From Streptomyces atroolivaceus (GTDB taxonomy: Bacteria > Actinomycetota > Actinomycetes > Streptomycetales > Streptomycetaceae): a DNA stretch of 64,000 nt. A program made the translations under genes and the position numbers. Shown here one piece after another: positions 1-8,213 of this stretch; within the stretch, counting starts at the first letter, position 1, and every line of letters begins with the position of its first letter. The stretch lies in assembly GCF_000717025.1 (NCBI RefSeq), contig NZ_JNXG01000005.1:1-64000 (forward strand). Reading direction: 5' to 3'. The notes under the pieces are model-generated. The model did no database searches. It was given only the letters and a program-made list of their open reading frames with translations, and had not been told where the DNA came from.

Positions 1-108
1 CAGCGCGGGACGCGTCGCGTCACCGAACGGGTCGTTGCCACGCCAGCCCACGGTCCACAGACCGAAGGTGAACCTGTCCGCGGGAGTGGGAGTGAAGCGG
101 TCCGACAT
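1..108 (-). CDS. xylA: Xylose isomerase, N-terminal fragment (cut by window edge)
   Basis: Only the first 36 codons lie in the window. They read [16 protein letters not shown], then [20 protein letters not shown], which matches the conserved N-terminus of actinomycete xylose isomerases ([17 protein letters not shown]...RDPFGDATR). The enzyme converts D-xylose to D-xylulose in the cytoplasm. It is divergent from the alpha-xylosidase starting at 434, so the two probably share a regulated intergenic region, and xylFGH at 24-28 kb would supply the substrate. The catalytic residues lie outside the window. Start: the ATG at 108 is the only plausible start in frame with this motif. Confidence 0.93.
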   Translation of the reverse strand, partial: MSDRFTPTPADRFTFGLWTVGWRGNDPFGDATRPAL

Positions 109-433
109 TGCACAGCCTCTTGTCGACGTCAGGCACGGGCGACAGCTCCGCCGCCCGGGCCAATTTGTTTGGTTGCAGAATTAATACGCCATCCCGTCGA
201 AGGTTTCTAGACCATTTCCGTGACGTATCGGTCACGTGGCGCCAACATGGCTGATCCGGGGCAGCATCCTGCGATCGGGCTGCTCGGGCATTTCGGAAAT
301 ACCCGTCACGCGTCAACCCTGTCGGTCACATTTGTTTTGTGTACGATCAAAATCGAGAGGACCCGCAGCCGCGCTTGCCGCAGGCGCCCTGACGTCCCGC
401 CCAGCACCCCCTGATCGGCTAAGGACCACCCCC
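109..433. promoter_or_regulatory. Divergent xylA / alpha-xylosidase control region
   Basis: A 325-bp gap between two divergent xylose genes. It has lower G+C than its surroundings. Two near-identical 11-mers, atttgtttggt (163-173) and atttgttttgt (330-340), sit one towards each gene, and an inverted repeat CGTGAC-N6-GTCACG lies at 219-236. These are candidate sites for a xylose-responsive regulator, possibly the ROK protein at 23 kb; the link is inference. Open frames running in from upstream (e.g. from 236) have no ribosome site and lack typical codon bias. Confidence 0.5.
219..236. promoter_or_regulatory. Inverted repeat, candidate operator
   Basis: CGTGAC, six-base spacer, GTCACG: a perfect 6-bp inverted repeat roughly midway between xylA and the alpha-xylosidase gene. 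Position and symmetry suit a dimeric repressor site. The protein that binds it cannot be told from sequence. Confidence 0.35.
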
Positions 434-2671
434 ATGAAGTTCACCGACGGCTTCTGGCAGATGCGCAGCGGTGTGCACGCCTCGTACGCCACCGAAGTCC
501 GCGACGTCCGCCTCGACGACGACCGTCTCGCCGCCTACGCCTCCGTCAAGCGCGTCACGCGCCGCGGCGACACGCTCAACGCCCCGCTGATCACCGTGGA
601 GGCCCACGCGCCGGCCGAAGGTGTCATCGCGGTGCGCCTCACCCACCACGCCGGCAGGCGCCGTAAGGGCCCCGACTTCGAACTGCCGGGCGCGGCGCAG
701 CGGTCCGCCGCCACGACCCGCACCCAGGGCGCGGCCGCCGAGCTGAACAGCGGCCCGCTCACCCTGCGACTCCCCACCGAGGGCGCCTTCGGCCTGGAGT
801 TCCTCGACGGGGACGGCCGGGTCCTGACCTCCGCCGGACGCAAGGGCACCGCGTTCGCCACCGTCGAGGACGGCGGCCACCACATGTTCGCCCAGCTCGC
901 CCTCGGTGTGGGCGAGACCGTCCACGGCCTCGGTGAGCGCTTCACGCCGTACGTGAAGAACGGCCAGGTCGTCGACATGTGGCAGGCCGACGGCGGCACC
1001 AGCAGCGAGCAGGCGTACAAGAACATCCCGTTCTACCTGTCCTCGCGCGGCTACGGCGTCTTCGTCAACCACCCCGGCAAGGTCTCCTTCGAGGTCGGCT
1101 CCGAGGCCGTGGGCCAGGTGCAGTTCAGCGTCGAGGACCAGACGCTCGAGTACTTCGTCGTCGCGGGCCCCACCCCGAAGGACCTCCTGTCCCGGTACGC
1201 CGCCCTCACCGGCCTCCCCGCTCTCCCCCCGGCCTGGTCGTTCGGTCTCTGGCTGACCACCTCTTTCACGACCTCGTACGACGAGGCCACCGTCACCTCG
1301 TTCGTCGACGGCATGGCCGAGCGAGGCATCCCGCTGAGCGTCTTCCACTTCGACTGCTTCTGGATGCGCGAGTACCAGTGGTGCGACTTCGAGTGGGACC
1401 CGGCCGTCTTCCCCGACCCGGAGGGCATGATCGCCAGGCTCAAGGACAAGGGCCTGAAGATCTGCGTCTGGATCAATCCGTACATCGGGCAGAAGAGCGC
1501 CCTGTACGAAGAGGGCGTCAGCAAGGGCTACTTCGTCGAGACAGCTGACGGTGACATCTGGCAGTGGGACAAGTGGCAGGCCGGCATGGCGCTGGTCGAC
1601 TTCACCAACCCGGAGGCCACCGCCTGGTTCCAGGGCAAGCTGAAGGGCCTGCTCGACCAGGGCGTCGACGGCTTCAAGACCGACTTCGGCGAGCGCATCC
1701 CGACGAACGTCGTCTGGCACGACGGCTCCGACGCGGAGCGCATGCACAACTACTACACGCACCTCTACAACAAGGCCGTCTTCGAGATCCTGGAGCAGGA
1801 GCGCGGCCAGGGCGAGGCCGTCCTCTTCGCCCGCTCGGCCACCGCCGGCGGTCAGCAGTACCCGGTCCACTGGGGCGGCGACTGCTGGTCCTCCTTCGAG
1901 GCCATGGCGGAGTCCCTGCGCGGCGGCCTGTCCCTGTCGCTCTCGGGCTTCGGCTTCTGGAGCCACGACATCGGCGGCTTCGAGGGCACCCCCGACCCGG
2001 CCGTCTTCAAGCGCTGGCTCGCCTTCGGCCTGCTCTCCTCGCACAGCCGGCTGCACGGCTCGTCGTCGTACCGCGTGCCGTGGGAGTTCGGCGACGAAGC
2101 GGTGGACGTGGCGCGGCAGTTCACCCGCCTCAAGCACCGCCTCATGCCGTACCTGTACGGCGTGGCCGTCGAGGCCCACCGCACGGGCGTCCCCACGATG
2201 CGCCCGCTGCTGCTGGAGTTCCCGGACGACCCGACGGCCCGCACGGTGGACCGCGAGTACCTGCTGGGCCCGGACGTCCTGGTCGCGCCGGTCTTCACCG
2301 ACGACGGCGAGGTCGAGTACTACGTGCCCGAGGGCACCTGGACCCACCTGCTGACGGGTGACACGGTCACCGGCCCCGTCTGGCGCCGTGAGACCCACGG
2401 CTTCGACAGCCTGCCCCTGCTGGTCCGCCAGGGCGCTGTCCTGGCGCTGGGCGCGGACGAATCCCGCCCGGACGGTGAGTGGCTCGACGACCTCGAGCTC
2501 CGTGTCTTCGCCCCCGCCGGAACGGGCGACTTCGTCCGCACGGTGACCGTCCCCGACCGCACGGGCGCGGTGGCGGCGACGTACGAGGTGGTGCGCGAGG
2601 GCGGCGAGGTCCGCGTCTCCACGGACACGGACCGGCCGTACACGGTCACGGTCGTCGGCGAACCGGCCTGA
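434..2671 (+). CDS. GH31 alpha-xylosidase, YicI-like (745 aa)
   Basis: Intracellular retaining alpha-xylosidase that releases xylose from the non-reducing end of isoprimeverose-type or other alpha-xylosides. The nucleophile region reads GFKTDFGERIPT and is followed by WHDGSD, as in E. coli YicI; the acid/base region reads HWGGDCW, followed by GLSGFGFWSHDIGGF. KTDFGERIP separates alpha-xylosidases from GH31 alpha-glucosidases, which carry a D-M-N signature. There is no signal peptide. The length fits the family (about 750-780 aa). The frame is open from 236, but the ATG at 434 (MKFTDGFWQMRSG) matches the family N-terminus. Divergent from xylA, so the released xylose would be isomerised by its neighbour. 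A strong hairpin at 2706-2746 ends the transcript. Confidence 0.9.
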   Translation: MKFTDGFWQMRSGVHASYATEVRDVRLDDDRLAAYASVKRVTRRGDTLNAPLITVEAHAPAEGVIAVRLTHHAGRRRKGPDFELPGAAQRSAATTRTQGAAAELNSGPLTLRLPTEGAFGLEFLDGDGRVLTSAGRKGTAFATVEDGGHHMFAQLALGVGETVHGLGERFTPYVKNGQVVDMWQADGGTSSEQAYKNIPFYLSSRGYGVFVNHPGKVSFEVGSEAVGQVQFSVEDQTLEYFVVAGPTPKDLLSRYAALTGLPALPPAWSFGLWLTTSFTTSYDEATVTSFVDGMAERGIPLSVFHFDCFWMREYQWCDFEWDPAVFPDPEGMIARLKDKGLKICVWINPYIGQKSALYEEGVSKGYFVETADGDIWQWDKWQAGMALVDFTNPEATAWFQGKLKGLLDQGVDGFKTDFGERIPTNVVWHDGSDAERMHNYYTHLYNKAVFEILEQERGQGEAVLFARSATAGGQQYPVHWGGDCWSSFEAMAESLRGGLSLSLSGFGFWSHDIGGFEGTPDPAVFKRWLAFGLLSSHSRLHGSSSYRVPWEFGDEAVDVARQFTRLKHRLMPYLYGVAVEAHRTGVPTMRPLLLEFPDDPTARTVDREYLLGPDVLVAPVFTDDGEVEYYVPEGTWTHLLTGDTVTGPVWRRETHGFDSLPLLVRQGAVLALGADESRPDGEWLDDLELRVFAPAGTGDFVRTVTVPDRTGAVAATYEVVREGGEVRVSTDTDRPYTVTVVGEPA

Positions 2672-2705
2672 CGGCCGTCAGGCTCCGAACGGCTCGCGGC
2701 ATACG

Positions 2706-2746
2706 GCGGCGGCCCGCCACCACTCGCTGTGGTGGCGGGCCGCCGC
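2706..2746 (+). terminator. Stem-loop terminator after alpha-xylosidase
   Basis: A perfect 15-bp stem (2708-2722 with 2730-2744), extendable by two pairs, with a 7-nt loop ctcgctg. It lies 35 bp past the stop codon. There is no U-tract, as is usual for Streptomyces terminators. Confidence 0.8.
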
Positions 2747-2895
2747 ACATGGCCCCGTCGTCCGGGCACGTGGTGGTCGGGGGACTCTCCGGGGCGAGCC
2801 GCCCCGCGCCTGCCCGGATGGAATGCGATCGTGGGCCGTCAGGTTGGCATTAGCGGCACACACGTACGACCACGGCATACAGAGCGGAAGTTCCC

Positions 2896-3519
2896 ATGGG
2901 CGAGTTGATCCTGATCCGGCACGGCGAGACCGAGTGGTCCCGGTCCGGGCAGCACACGAGCTGGACCGACCTGCCCCTGACCGAACTCGGGGAGCGCCAG
3001 GCCCGAGCCCTCGTACCGCTCCTCGCCGAAAGGGAGATCGGGCTCACCCTGGTCAGCCCCTACCTCCGTGCCCGCCGCACCGCCGAACTGGCGGGGCTGA
3101 CCGCGCCCCGCGAGACGCCCGACCTGCGGGAGTGGGACTACGGGGCGTACGAGGGCGTGACCACGGTCGAGATCCGCCGCACCCGTCCCGACTGGAACCT
3201 CTGGACGGACGGTGTCGCGCCCGGCCCCGAGGAACACCCGGGGGAGAGTCCGGAGGAGGTGGGCGCCCGCGCGGACCGGATCCTGGCGGAGGTCAGGGCG
3301 GCGGCGTCCCGCCTCGGCGACGCGGACATCGCACTGGTGGCCCACTCGCACTTCCTGCGTGTGCTCACCGCGCGCTACCTGCGGCTGACACCCGCGAGCG
3401 GGGAGCTGTTCCAGCTCGCCACCGGCGCGGTCTCGCGCCTCGGCACGGAACACGACAAGCCGGTCGTCACGGCGCTGAACATGGCCCTGCCGGAGAGGCT
3501 GTTCGCCGCCATCGAATGA
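2896..3519 (+). CDS. Histidine phosphatase (phosphoglycerate-mutase-like), 207 aa
   Basis: Branch-1 histidine phosphatase. The catalytic RHGET motif is at residues 8-12 (LIRHGETEW), followed by the LTELGERQA segment typical of PhoE/GpmB-type phosphatases. The second catalytic histidine lies in VAHSHF near residue 155. The acidic partner is probably in LREWDYGAYEG. The family dephosphorylates small metabolites or acts as a mutase; this copy has the short form of a phosphatase rather than a cofactor-dependent glycolytic mutase. It is cytoplasmic and monocistronic, between the hairpin at 2706 and a convergent regulator pair. The natural substrate cannot be predicted. Confidence 0.85.
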   Translation: MGELILIRHGETEWSRSGQHTSWTDLPLTELGERQARALVPLLAEREIGLTLVSPYLRARRTAELAGLTAPRETPDLREWDYGAYEGVTTVEIRRTRPDWNLWTDGVAPGPEEHPGESPEEVGARADRILAEVRAAASRLGDADIALVAHSHFLRVLTARYLRLTPASGELFQLATGAVSRLGTEHDKPVVTALNMALPERLFAAIE

Positions 3520-3525
3520 CCGGTG

Positions 3526-3732
3526 TCAGAGCGAGCCGCCCCTGAGGGCCTCGACGAACCGCGTCCAGTGGGCGGCGCGGAAGGTGAGCGCGGGGCCGTC
3601 GGGGGTCTTGCTGTCGCGTACGGGAACGATGCCGGGGAGGCCGTCGGCGATCTCGACGCACTCACCGCCGTCGCCATTGCTGTAGGACGCCTTGCGCCAG
3701 GCAGCCGTACTCAGGTCGGGCGTGGTGGTCAT
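3526..3732 (-). CDS. DUF397 protein (68 aa), partner of the upstream HTH protein
   Basis: Small acidic protein with the DUF397 signature: AWRKASYSNGDGGECVEIA at the N-terminal side, then VPVRDSKTPDGPALTF and a final W..FV segment. Streptomyces carry many copies, almost always directly downstream of an HTH/DUF5753 regulator; the whiJ-type cassettes are the studied examples, and the small protein is thought to modulate the regulator. Its ATG overlaps the TGA of that regulator by 4 bp (3729-3732), so the two are translationally coupled. It converges on the phosphatase gene with only 6 bp between stops. Confidence 0.88.
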   Translation of the reverse strand: MTTTPDLSTAAWRKASYSNGDGGECVEIADGLPGIVPVRDSKTPDGPALTFRAAHWTRFVEALRGGSL

Positions 3733-4562
3733 GGCGTCGCGAACTCCTTCGCCGCCGCGGCGATCCGGTCCAGGGATGCCGCCGGCGACAACGCGGCAGC
3801 CCTGGCCAGATCGTAGGCGGAGTGGTGCTGCTCCACCAGCACGGGCTCCTCGATGAGTTGACCGCTGTACGCAGCCTCCGTGTACACGACGGCAGGAGCC
3901 TCGGTGAACTGCATCAGCGTCATCGACGCATGCAGGAGGGGGTGTGCCCCGGCAGAGAACGGGAGTACCTGAGTGATGAGCCGGGGGCGAGACGCTGTCT
4001 GCTCGGCAAGGTGGCCGAGCTGCGCGGCCATCACTGCCGGTCCGCCCACCGGCAGGAGCAGGGCGGCTTCGTGAATCAGAACCCAGAGCACGGGTGCAGT
4101 AGGAGAGTCGAGGAGTGATGTCCGCTCCATTCTGGTGCGGACGTACCCCTCGATGACCTCTTGGTCGGCGAACGGGTGGGCGGACCGGGTGAGCGCGCGT
4201 GCGTAGGACTCGGTCTGCAGAAGGCCCAGAACGAGCATCGAGGTGAAACTTCCGATGGACGAGGCCTGCAACTGGAGCTCCGCAGCATCCGCGAAGTAGC
4301 CGGCAACCTTCGACGTCCGCGCCAGTTGGCACAGGCGCTGAAGGTGTTCGCCGCTCCCCAGCAATTCGTCCAGGGCACGAGAGATCTCCTCCTGCGGCCG
4401 CCGCTCGGCCGCCTCGAACAGGCCGATGTACGTGCCCGAGCAGAACACCCGCTCACCCAGCTCGTTCTGCGAGAGGCCCGCCGCCTCGCGAAGGCGGCGC
4501 AGCTCCGCACCGTAGAAGGCGCGCGGGTTGGCGTACGGGTCGAGATCCTTCGGCAGTGGCAT
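3729..4562 (-). CDS. Helix-turn-helix / DUF5753 transcriptional regulator (277 aa)
   Basis: The N-terminal XRE-type HTH is visible as ELRRLREAAGLSQNELGERVFCSGTYIGLFE (about residues 17-50), preceded by PYANPRAFYG. The rest (about 100-275) is DUF5753, with the usual VLGLLQTESYARAL segment. Cytoplasmic DNA-binding protein, probably acting with the DUF397 protein encoded just downstream. The ATG at 4562 (MPLPKDLDPYANPRAFYG) fits the family better than the frame start upstream. Targets are unknown; such pairs are frequent and are linked to development and secondary metabolism in studied cases. Confidence 0.88.
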   Translation of the reverse strand: MPLPKDLDPYANPRAFYGAELRRLREAAGLSQNELGERVFCSGTYIGLFEAAERRPQEEISRALDELLGSGEHLQRLCQLARTSKVAGYFADAAELQLQASSIGSFTSMLVLGLLQTESYARALTRSAHPFADQEVIEGYVRTRMERTSLLDSPTAPVLWVLIHEAALLLPVGGPAVMAAQLGHLAEQTASRPRLITQVLPFSAGAHPLLHASMTLMQFTEAPAVVYTEAAYSGQLIEEPVLVEQHHSAYDLARAAALSPAASLDRIAAAAKEFATP

Positions 4563-4948
4563 GCCGGCACCGTAGCGCTTACCCCACCCCCGTATGTGCC
4601 GCATGCGACGCCGTCACCCGCACGGGTATCGAAAGGCATTGCTGTACCAGGCGTTTTACACGGTTTCGTGTCGGTGCCACCCTCCGCAGCACGCAGCAGT
4701 GTGGGAGCGCTCCCGGCATCGCAGAGTGGCGGCCGGTGCCTGTCCAGGCTTCGGCCGCTCTCGACACCACCGCACGAGATCCCGGCAGACTGACAACTGG
4801 GTTGGTCCACAACAGAATTGATGCCACATCAGAACGCTTGCGGCACAGCATGTTTGTGGTGAACAGCATGAAACAACAGACCCCCCAGTAGCATGACGTG
4901 TCGAACAATTAGGCGACTCGTGTGGCACCTGACAGAGAACTGGGGAGC
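4563..4948. other. Intergenic region between regulator pair and LCP gene
   Basis: 386 bp between divergent genes and clearly richer in A+T than the coding flanks (e.g. 4800-4920). It contains one notable palindrome (4702-4715, described separately) and must hold promoters both ways. I see no convincing gene: the open frames on both strands here have weak codon bias and no ribosome site. Confidence 0.5.
4702..4715. promoter_or_regulatory. CebR-box-like palindrome
   Basis: TGGGAGCGCTCCCG matches 13 of 14 bases of the CebR operator consensus as I know it (TGGGAGCGCTCCCA); the 12-bp core GGGAGCGCTCCC is perfectly symmetric. CebR is the LacI-family cello-oligosaccharide repressor of Streptomyces. 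No cellulose-related gene is adjacent; the nearest start is the LCP gene 234 bp downstream. Confidence 0.5.
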
Positions 4949-6646
4949 ATGGACGCGCAGACCTATGGAGGGGCGGACGAGGTAGACCCCGCGGACCAGT
5001 GGGTGGTCAATCCCAGGACCGGTGCGTACGAACTGCGCCTGGGCGGCCCTTCAGCACCTCGTCCTGACAGCGATGCCGTCGCCGAACCCCCGGTCCGCGA
5101 CGACGCCGCCGCCCCCGTGCCCGCCCGCGTTCCCAGGCAGCGCAGCCGCCGCGGCGCGCCCCCGCCGGAGGCCGCGACCGGCTCCGGACGCCGCAAGCGC
5201 AAGCAGCGCGGCAGGAAGAAGGTGCTGGTGTGGACCGGAGGTGCCCTGGCGCTGGTCCTCGTCGGTACGTCGGTGTACGCGTACTACTGGTACGACCGCC
5301 TCGACGGCAACATCAGCACCGTCGACATCGGCGACGTGGGGAGCGACAGCGTCCTCGAGGGCGGGCCGGTCAACATCCTGATCATCGGCAACGACATCCG
5401 CGTCGGCAAGGGCAACGAGGACTACGGCAACCGGGACAACGTCACCGGCCACGCCGACACCACCCTCCTCTTCCACATATCCGGCGACCGCTCCAACGCG
5501 ACCGTGGTGAGCATTCCCCGCGACCTCATGACCACCATCCCGGACTGCGACACCCGACAGTCCGACGGCTCCACCAAGGTCATCGCGGGCTCGAAGGTCC
5601 CCACCAGGTTCAACGAGTCCTTCGGGGTGAACGGCCGCGACCCGGGTTGCACCATGCGTACGGTCGAGGGCATCACGGACCTCGAGGTGGACCACTTCAT
5701 GATGTTCGACTTCAACGCGGTCAAGACGCTTTCCACCGCGGTCGGCGGCGTCAAGGTGTGTCTGAAGAAGCCCATCAAGGACGAGGGCGGCGGGTCCAAG
5801 CTCGACCTGCCGGCCGGGGAGAGCAGGATCGCGGGCGAGGACGCGCTGTCGTTCCTCCGTAACCGGCACGGTCTGAAGAACGAGAGCGACCTGGACCGGA
5901 TCGAGATGCAGCAGAAGTTCGTCGCGTCGATGATGCGGCAGCTGAAGGAAGACACGCTGAGCAGTCCCATGAAGATGCTCGACGTCGCCGAGGCGGCCAC
6001 CAAGGCCCTCACCGTGGACAAGGGGATAGGCAGCGCGGGCAAGCTCGTCACCCTCGCCAAGGAGCTCGGCAAGATCGACCTGAAGAACATCACCCTGATG
6101 ACGCTGCCGGTGATCGACAACCCGGACGAGCCCACGCCCGTCACCGTCGTCCCGAATCCGGTCGAGGCGCCGAAGGTCTTCAGCATGCTGCAGAACGACG
6201 TGTCCTTCACCGAGGTGAAGAAGGAGCAGAAGGCGGCCAAGGACAAGCAGGCCGCTCTGCTCGAAGGTCCTCGGGCGGAGGCGCAGGACGTGCGCGTGGA
6301 CCTCGCCAACGGCGGGGCGCCGGGCGGGTCGGCGAGCGCGGTCCTCGCCTGGTTGCAGAACTCGAAGGGCGTGTCGAAGTCCAGCAACGTCGGCAACGCC
6401 CCGAAGGAGGTGGCGAAGACGACACTGGAGTACGCGCCGAACCAGGCCGACCAGGCCCGTGCGCTCGCGGATCTCATGGGTCTGCCGGCCTCGGCGCTGA
6501 AGCCCGGCACGACGGACGCCACCGGGACGGAGCCGATGATGCTCGTGCTCGGGGCGGACTTCGAGCAGGCCGGCAAGCCCATCGCCCCGCCGAAGAAGGT
6601 GGACGTCAAGCAGTCCCGGGCCGACGAGAGCGTATGCGGCACGTAG
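4949..6646 (+). CDS. LCP (LytR-CpsA-Psr) family wall-polymer ligase with LytR_C domain (565 aa)
   Basis: Transfers undecaprenyl-pyrophosphate-linked glycopolymers onto peptidoglycan at the outer membrane face. Order: cytoplasmic acidic/basic N-terminus (1-95, ending GRRKRKQRGRKK), one TM segment (about 96-115), LCP catalytic domain (about 140-390) with the NILIIGNDIR start, Arg/Asp residues in HADTTLLFH and VVSIPRDL, and the SFLRNRH...DLDRIEMQQ pyrophosphate-binding segment, then a C-terminal LytR_C domain (about 450-550). Start: ATG 4949 with GGGGAG very close upstream; the in-frame GTG at 4922 is the alternative. A second LCP gene lies at 32.2-33.3 kb near Stealth genes; which polymer this one attaches is unknown. 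Confidence 0.88.
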   Translation: MDAQTYGGADEVDPADQWVVNPRTGAYELRLGGPSAPRPDSDAVAEPPVRDDAAAPVPARVPRQRSRRGAPPPEAATGSGRRKRKQRGRKKVLVWTGGALALVLVGTSVYAYYWYDRLDGNISTVDIGDVGSDSVLEGGPVNILIIGNDIRVGKGNEDYGNRDNVTGHADTTLLFHISGDRSNATVVSIPRDLMTTIPDCDTRQSDGSTKVIAGSKVPTRFNESFGVNGRDPGCTMRTVEGITDLEVDHFMMFDFNAVKTLSTAVGGVKVCLKKPIKDEGGGSKLDLPAGESRIAGEDALSFLRNRHGLKNESDLDRIEMQQKFVASMMRQLKEDTLSSPMKMLDVAEAATKALTVDKGIGSAGKLVTLAKELGKIDLKNITLMTLPVIDNPDEPTPVTVVPNPVEAPKVFSMLQNDVSFTEVKKEQKAAKDKQAALLEGPRAEAQDVRVDLANGGAPGGSASAVLAWLQNSKGVSKSSNVGNAPKEVAKTTLEYAPNQADQARALADLMGLPASALKPGTTDATGTEPMMLVLGADFEQAGKPIAPPKKVDVKQSRADESVCGT

Positions 6647-6748
6647 TCGCGCAGAGGCGGGGCGGGGCGGGGCGGGACGGGCGAGCAGCGCGGACGGCCG
6701 GTACCTCGCCCCCGAGGCACCGGCCGGTTCCGTGTGGCGTGGCCGGAC

Positions 6749-7399
6749 TCAGGCCGCCTTCTTCGTGAGTGACGTGAGGTGGGCGAAGACGACGACGTTG
6801 GACGAGTAGCCGCCCTTCTTGTCGAAGCGACCGCCGCAGGTCAGAAGCCTGATCTCCGGGCGGCCGGTGGCGCCGTACACCTTGTCGTCGGGGAATTTGT
6901 CCTTCGTGTACGTCTTCACCTCGTCGACGGTGAAGACCGCGGTCCGTCTGTCCGCCCGGGTGACCTTCACGGTGTCACCCCGGCGCAGGACGTTGAGGTT
7001 GAGGAAGATGGCCGGCCCCGTCGCGGTGTCCCGGTGGCCCACGAGCAGCGCGGTTCCGGACTCACCGGGGGAGGGGCCCTCGCGGTACCAGCCCACCTCC
7101 TTCGGCCTGCTCAGCGGCGGGGCGCCGAGCCGGCCCTTCTTGTCCAGACCGAGGCCGGTGACCGGGGCCTCGATGAAGATCGCGGGGATGGCGACCTTCA
7201 GCGGACGGGAGTGCACCAGCGGTGTGTGCGAGACGGGCACCTTCGCCTGCGGCTTGTGAGGTGCCCTCTCGAACGGCGGCGCCCCGCCGCCCGCGGCGTC
7301 GCTGCCGCGGGCGGCGGTGACCGACGAGGCGTCATCGGGCGAGTCCGAACTCGCCCACACGACGCCGGTCACCAGCGAGAAGGTCACACTCAGGGTCAT
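6749..7399 (-). CDS. Class F sortase (216 aa)
   Basis: Membrane-anchored cysteine transpeptidase of the actinobacterial class F. An N-terminal hydrophobic segment (MTLSVTFSLVTGVVWAS) is followed by a Ser/Pro-rich linker and the sortase barrel starting near PLKVAIPAIFIEAPVTGLGL. The catalytic His is in LLVGHRDT, the Cys in IRLLTCGG and the Arg in GGRFDKKGGYSSNVVVFAH. Class F enzymes are small and lack a C-terminal anchor, as here. It lies 52 bp downstream of the surface-protein gene on the same strand, so the two are probably one operon. The substrate is not evident: that neighbour has no recognisable LPXTG-type motif. Confidence 0.88.
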   Translation of the reverse strand: MTLSVTFSLVTGVVWASSDSPDDASSVTAARGSDAAGGGAPPFERAPHKPQAKVPVSHTPLVHSRPLKVAIPAIFIEAPVTGLGLDKKGRLGAPPLSRPKEVGWYREGPSPGESGTALLVGHRDTATGPAIFLNLNVLRRGDTVKVTRADRRTAVFTVDEVKTYTKDKFPDDKVYGATGRPEIRLLTCGGRFDKKGGYSSNVVVFAHLTSLTKKAA

Positions 7400-7451
7400 C
7401 GTGAGCCGGCATGCACGGCTCGGACCCCGTCGTCGCCGTCGGCCGCGCGTG

Positions 7452-8213
7452 CTATGCCTCGTTGCGGGCACGACGGCGTGCGGATCGGCGGACCATGAGC
7501 AGCCCCGCGATTCCGGCGGCACCGGCGACGAGCGCGGCCGAGGTCCCGATGTTCGACTCGCTCTCGTTGCTGACGCCCTCCATGTCGGGGACGCCGCCGC
7601 CGCCGGCGGGCACCGCGCCGGACGGCTTCTCGTACGACTTCTCGGAGCCCTTCTCCTCGGAGCCCTTCTCCTCGAAGGTCTTCTCCTCCGCGCGCGTCCC
7701 GGCACCCGACTCCGACGCGGAACCACGCCCGCCGTCGTCCGAGCGGTTGCCACCCGGTCCGCCCTGGCCGGGCCTGGAGCAGTCGACCTCGAAGCTCTTG
7801 GACTTCAGGGGCGGGACCACCGGCGGGGCGCCGGGGACCACGGTCGGCCACGAGAGCAGGTACGTGCCCTCGGGAAGGAGGTACTCCTGGCTACGGGCCT
7901 TGCCCGAGATGAGCGGCAGGGAGGCCGTGAGGGTGTCCCCCGGGGGCACGGTCGGAGGCTGCTCGGCGATCGTCCAGGTGATGAACGGCAGTTCTCCGAA
8001 GTTGTTGGCCTCGAGGACGAACTTGCAGACCTCGACCCCCTCGCGCTCACCACGGGAGTGCCAGCCGACCGAACTGATGTCGATGTCGCCGCTCTCCCCG
8101 AGGGCGAACGCGTTGGGGGCCCCGGCGAGGGTGACGCCTGCGACGGCGACCACAGCCGCCATCGTGGTGCCCGTACGGACGCTGCGGGAGCGGACGGAAG
8201 CGGAAATGCGCAT
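7452..8213 (-). CDS. Secreted, C-terminally anchored surface protein (253 aa), unknown function
   Basis: Signal peptide at residues 1-38 (MRISASVRSRSVRTG, then a long hydrophobic core ending in NAFALGES). The ectodomain (about 40-160) has two Cys residues (EVCKFVL and EVDCSR) that could form a disulphide. A low-complexity stretch with EEKGSEEKGSEKSYEK repeats follows (DNA: a 15-bp unit repeated at 7643-7672), then a TM helix near 222-242 and a basic tail RRSARRRARNEA. That architecture (hydrophobic segment plus Arg tail) suits a sortase substrate, but no LPXTG/LAXTG is visible. Start ATG 8213 has AAGGAG 8 bp upstream. It precedes a class F sortase gene; no function is known to me. Confidence 0.75.
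   Translation of the reverse strand: MRISASVRSRSVRTGTTMAAVVAVAGVTLAGAPNAFALGESGDIDISSVGWHSRGEREGVEVCKFVLEANNFGELPFITWTIAEQPPTVPPGDTLTASLPLISGKARSQEYLLPEGTYLLSWPTVVPGAPPVVPPLKSKSFEVDCSRPGQGGPGGNRSDDGGRGSASESGAGTRAEEKTFEEKGSEEKGSEKSYEKPSGAVPAGGGGVPDMEGVSNESESNIGTSAALVAGAAGIAGLLMVRRSARRRARNEA
7643..7672. repeat. 15-bp tandem duplication in surface-protein stalk
   Basis: The unit cggagcccttctcct occurs twice without a gap and encodes a repeated Glu/Lys/Ser/Gly segment. It suggests slippage-driven length variation of the surface stalk. Confidence 0.8.

Noticed and set aside
419..2398. 659-codon minus-strand open frame opposite the alpha-xylosidase
   Set aside because: Same cause: codon-periodicity shadow; the plus-strand protein has all GH31 motifs.
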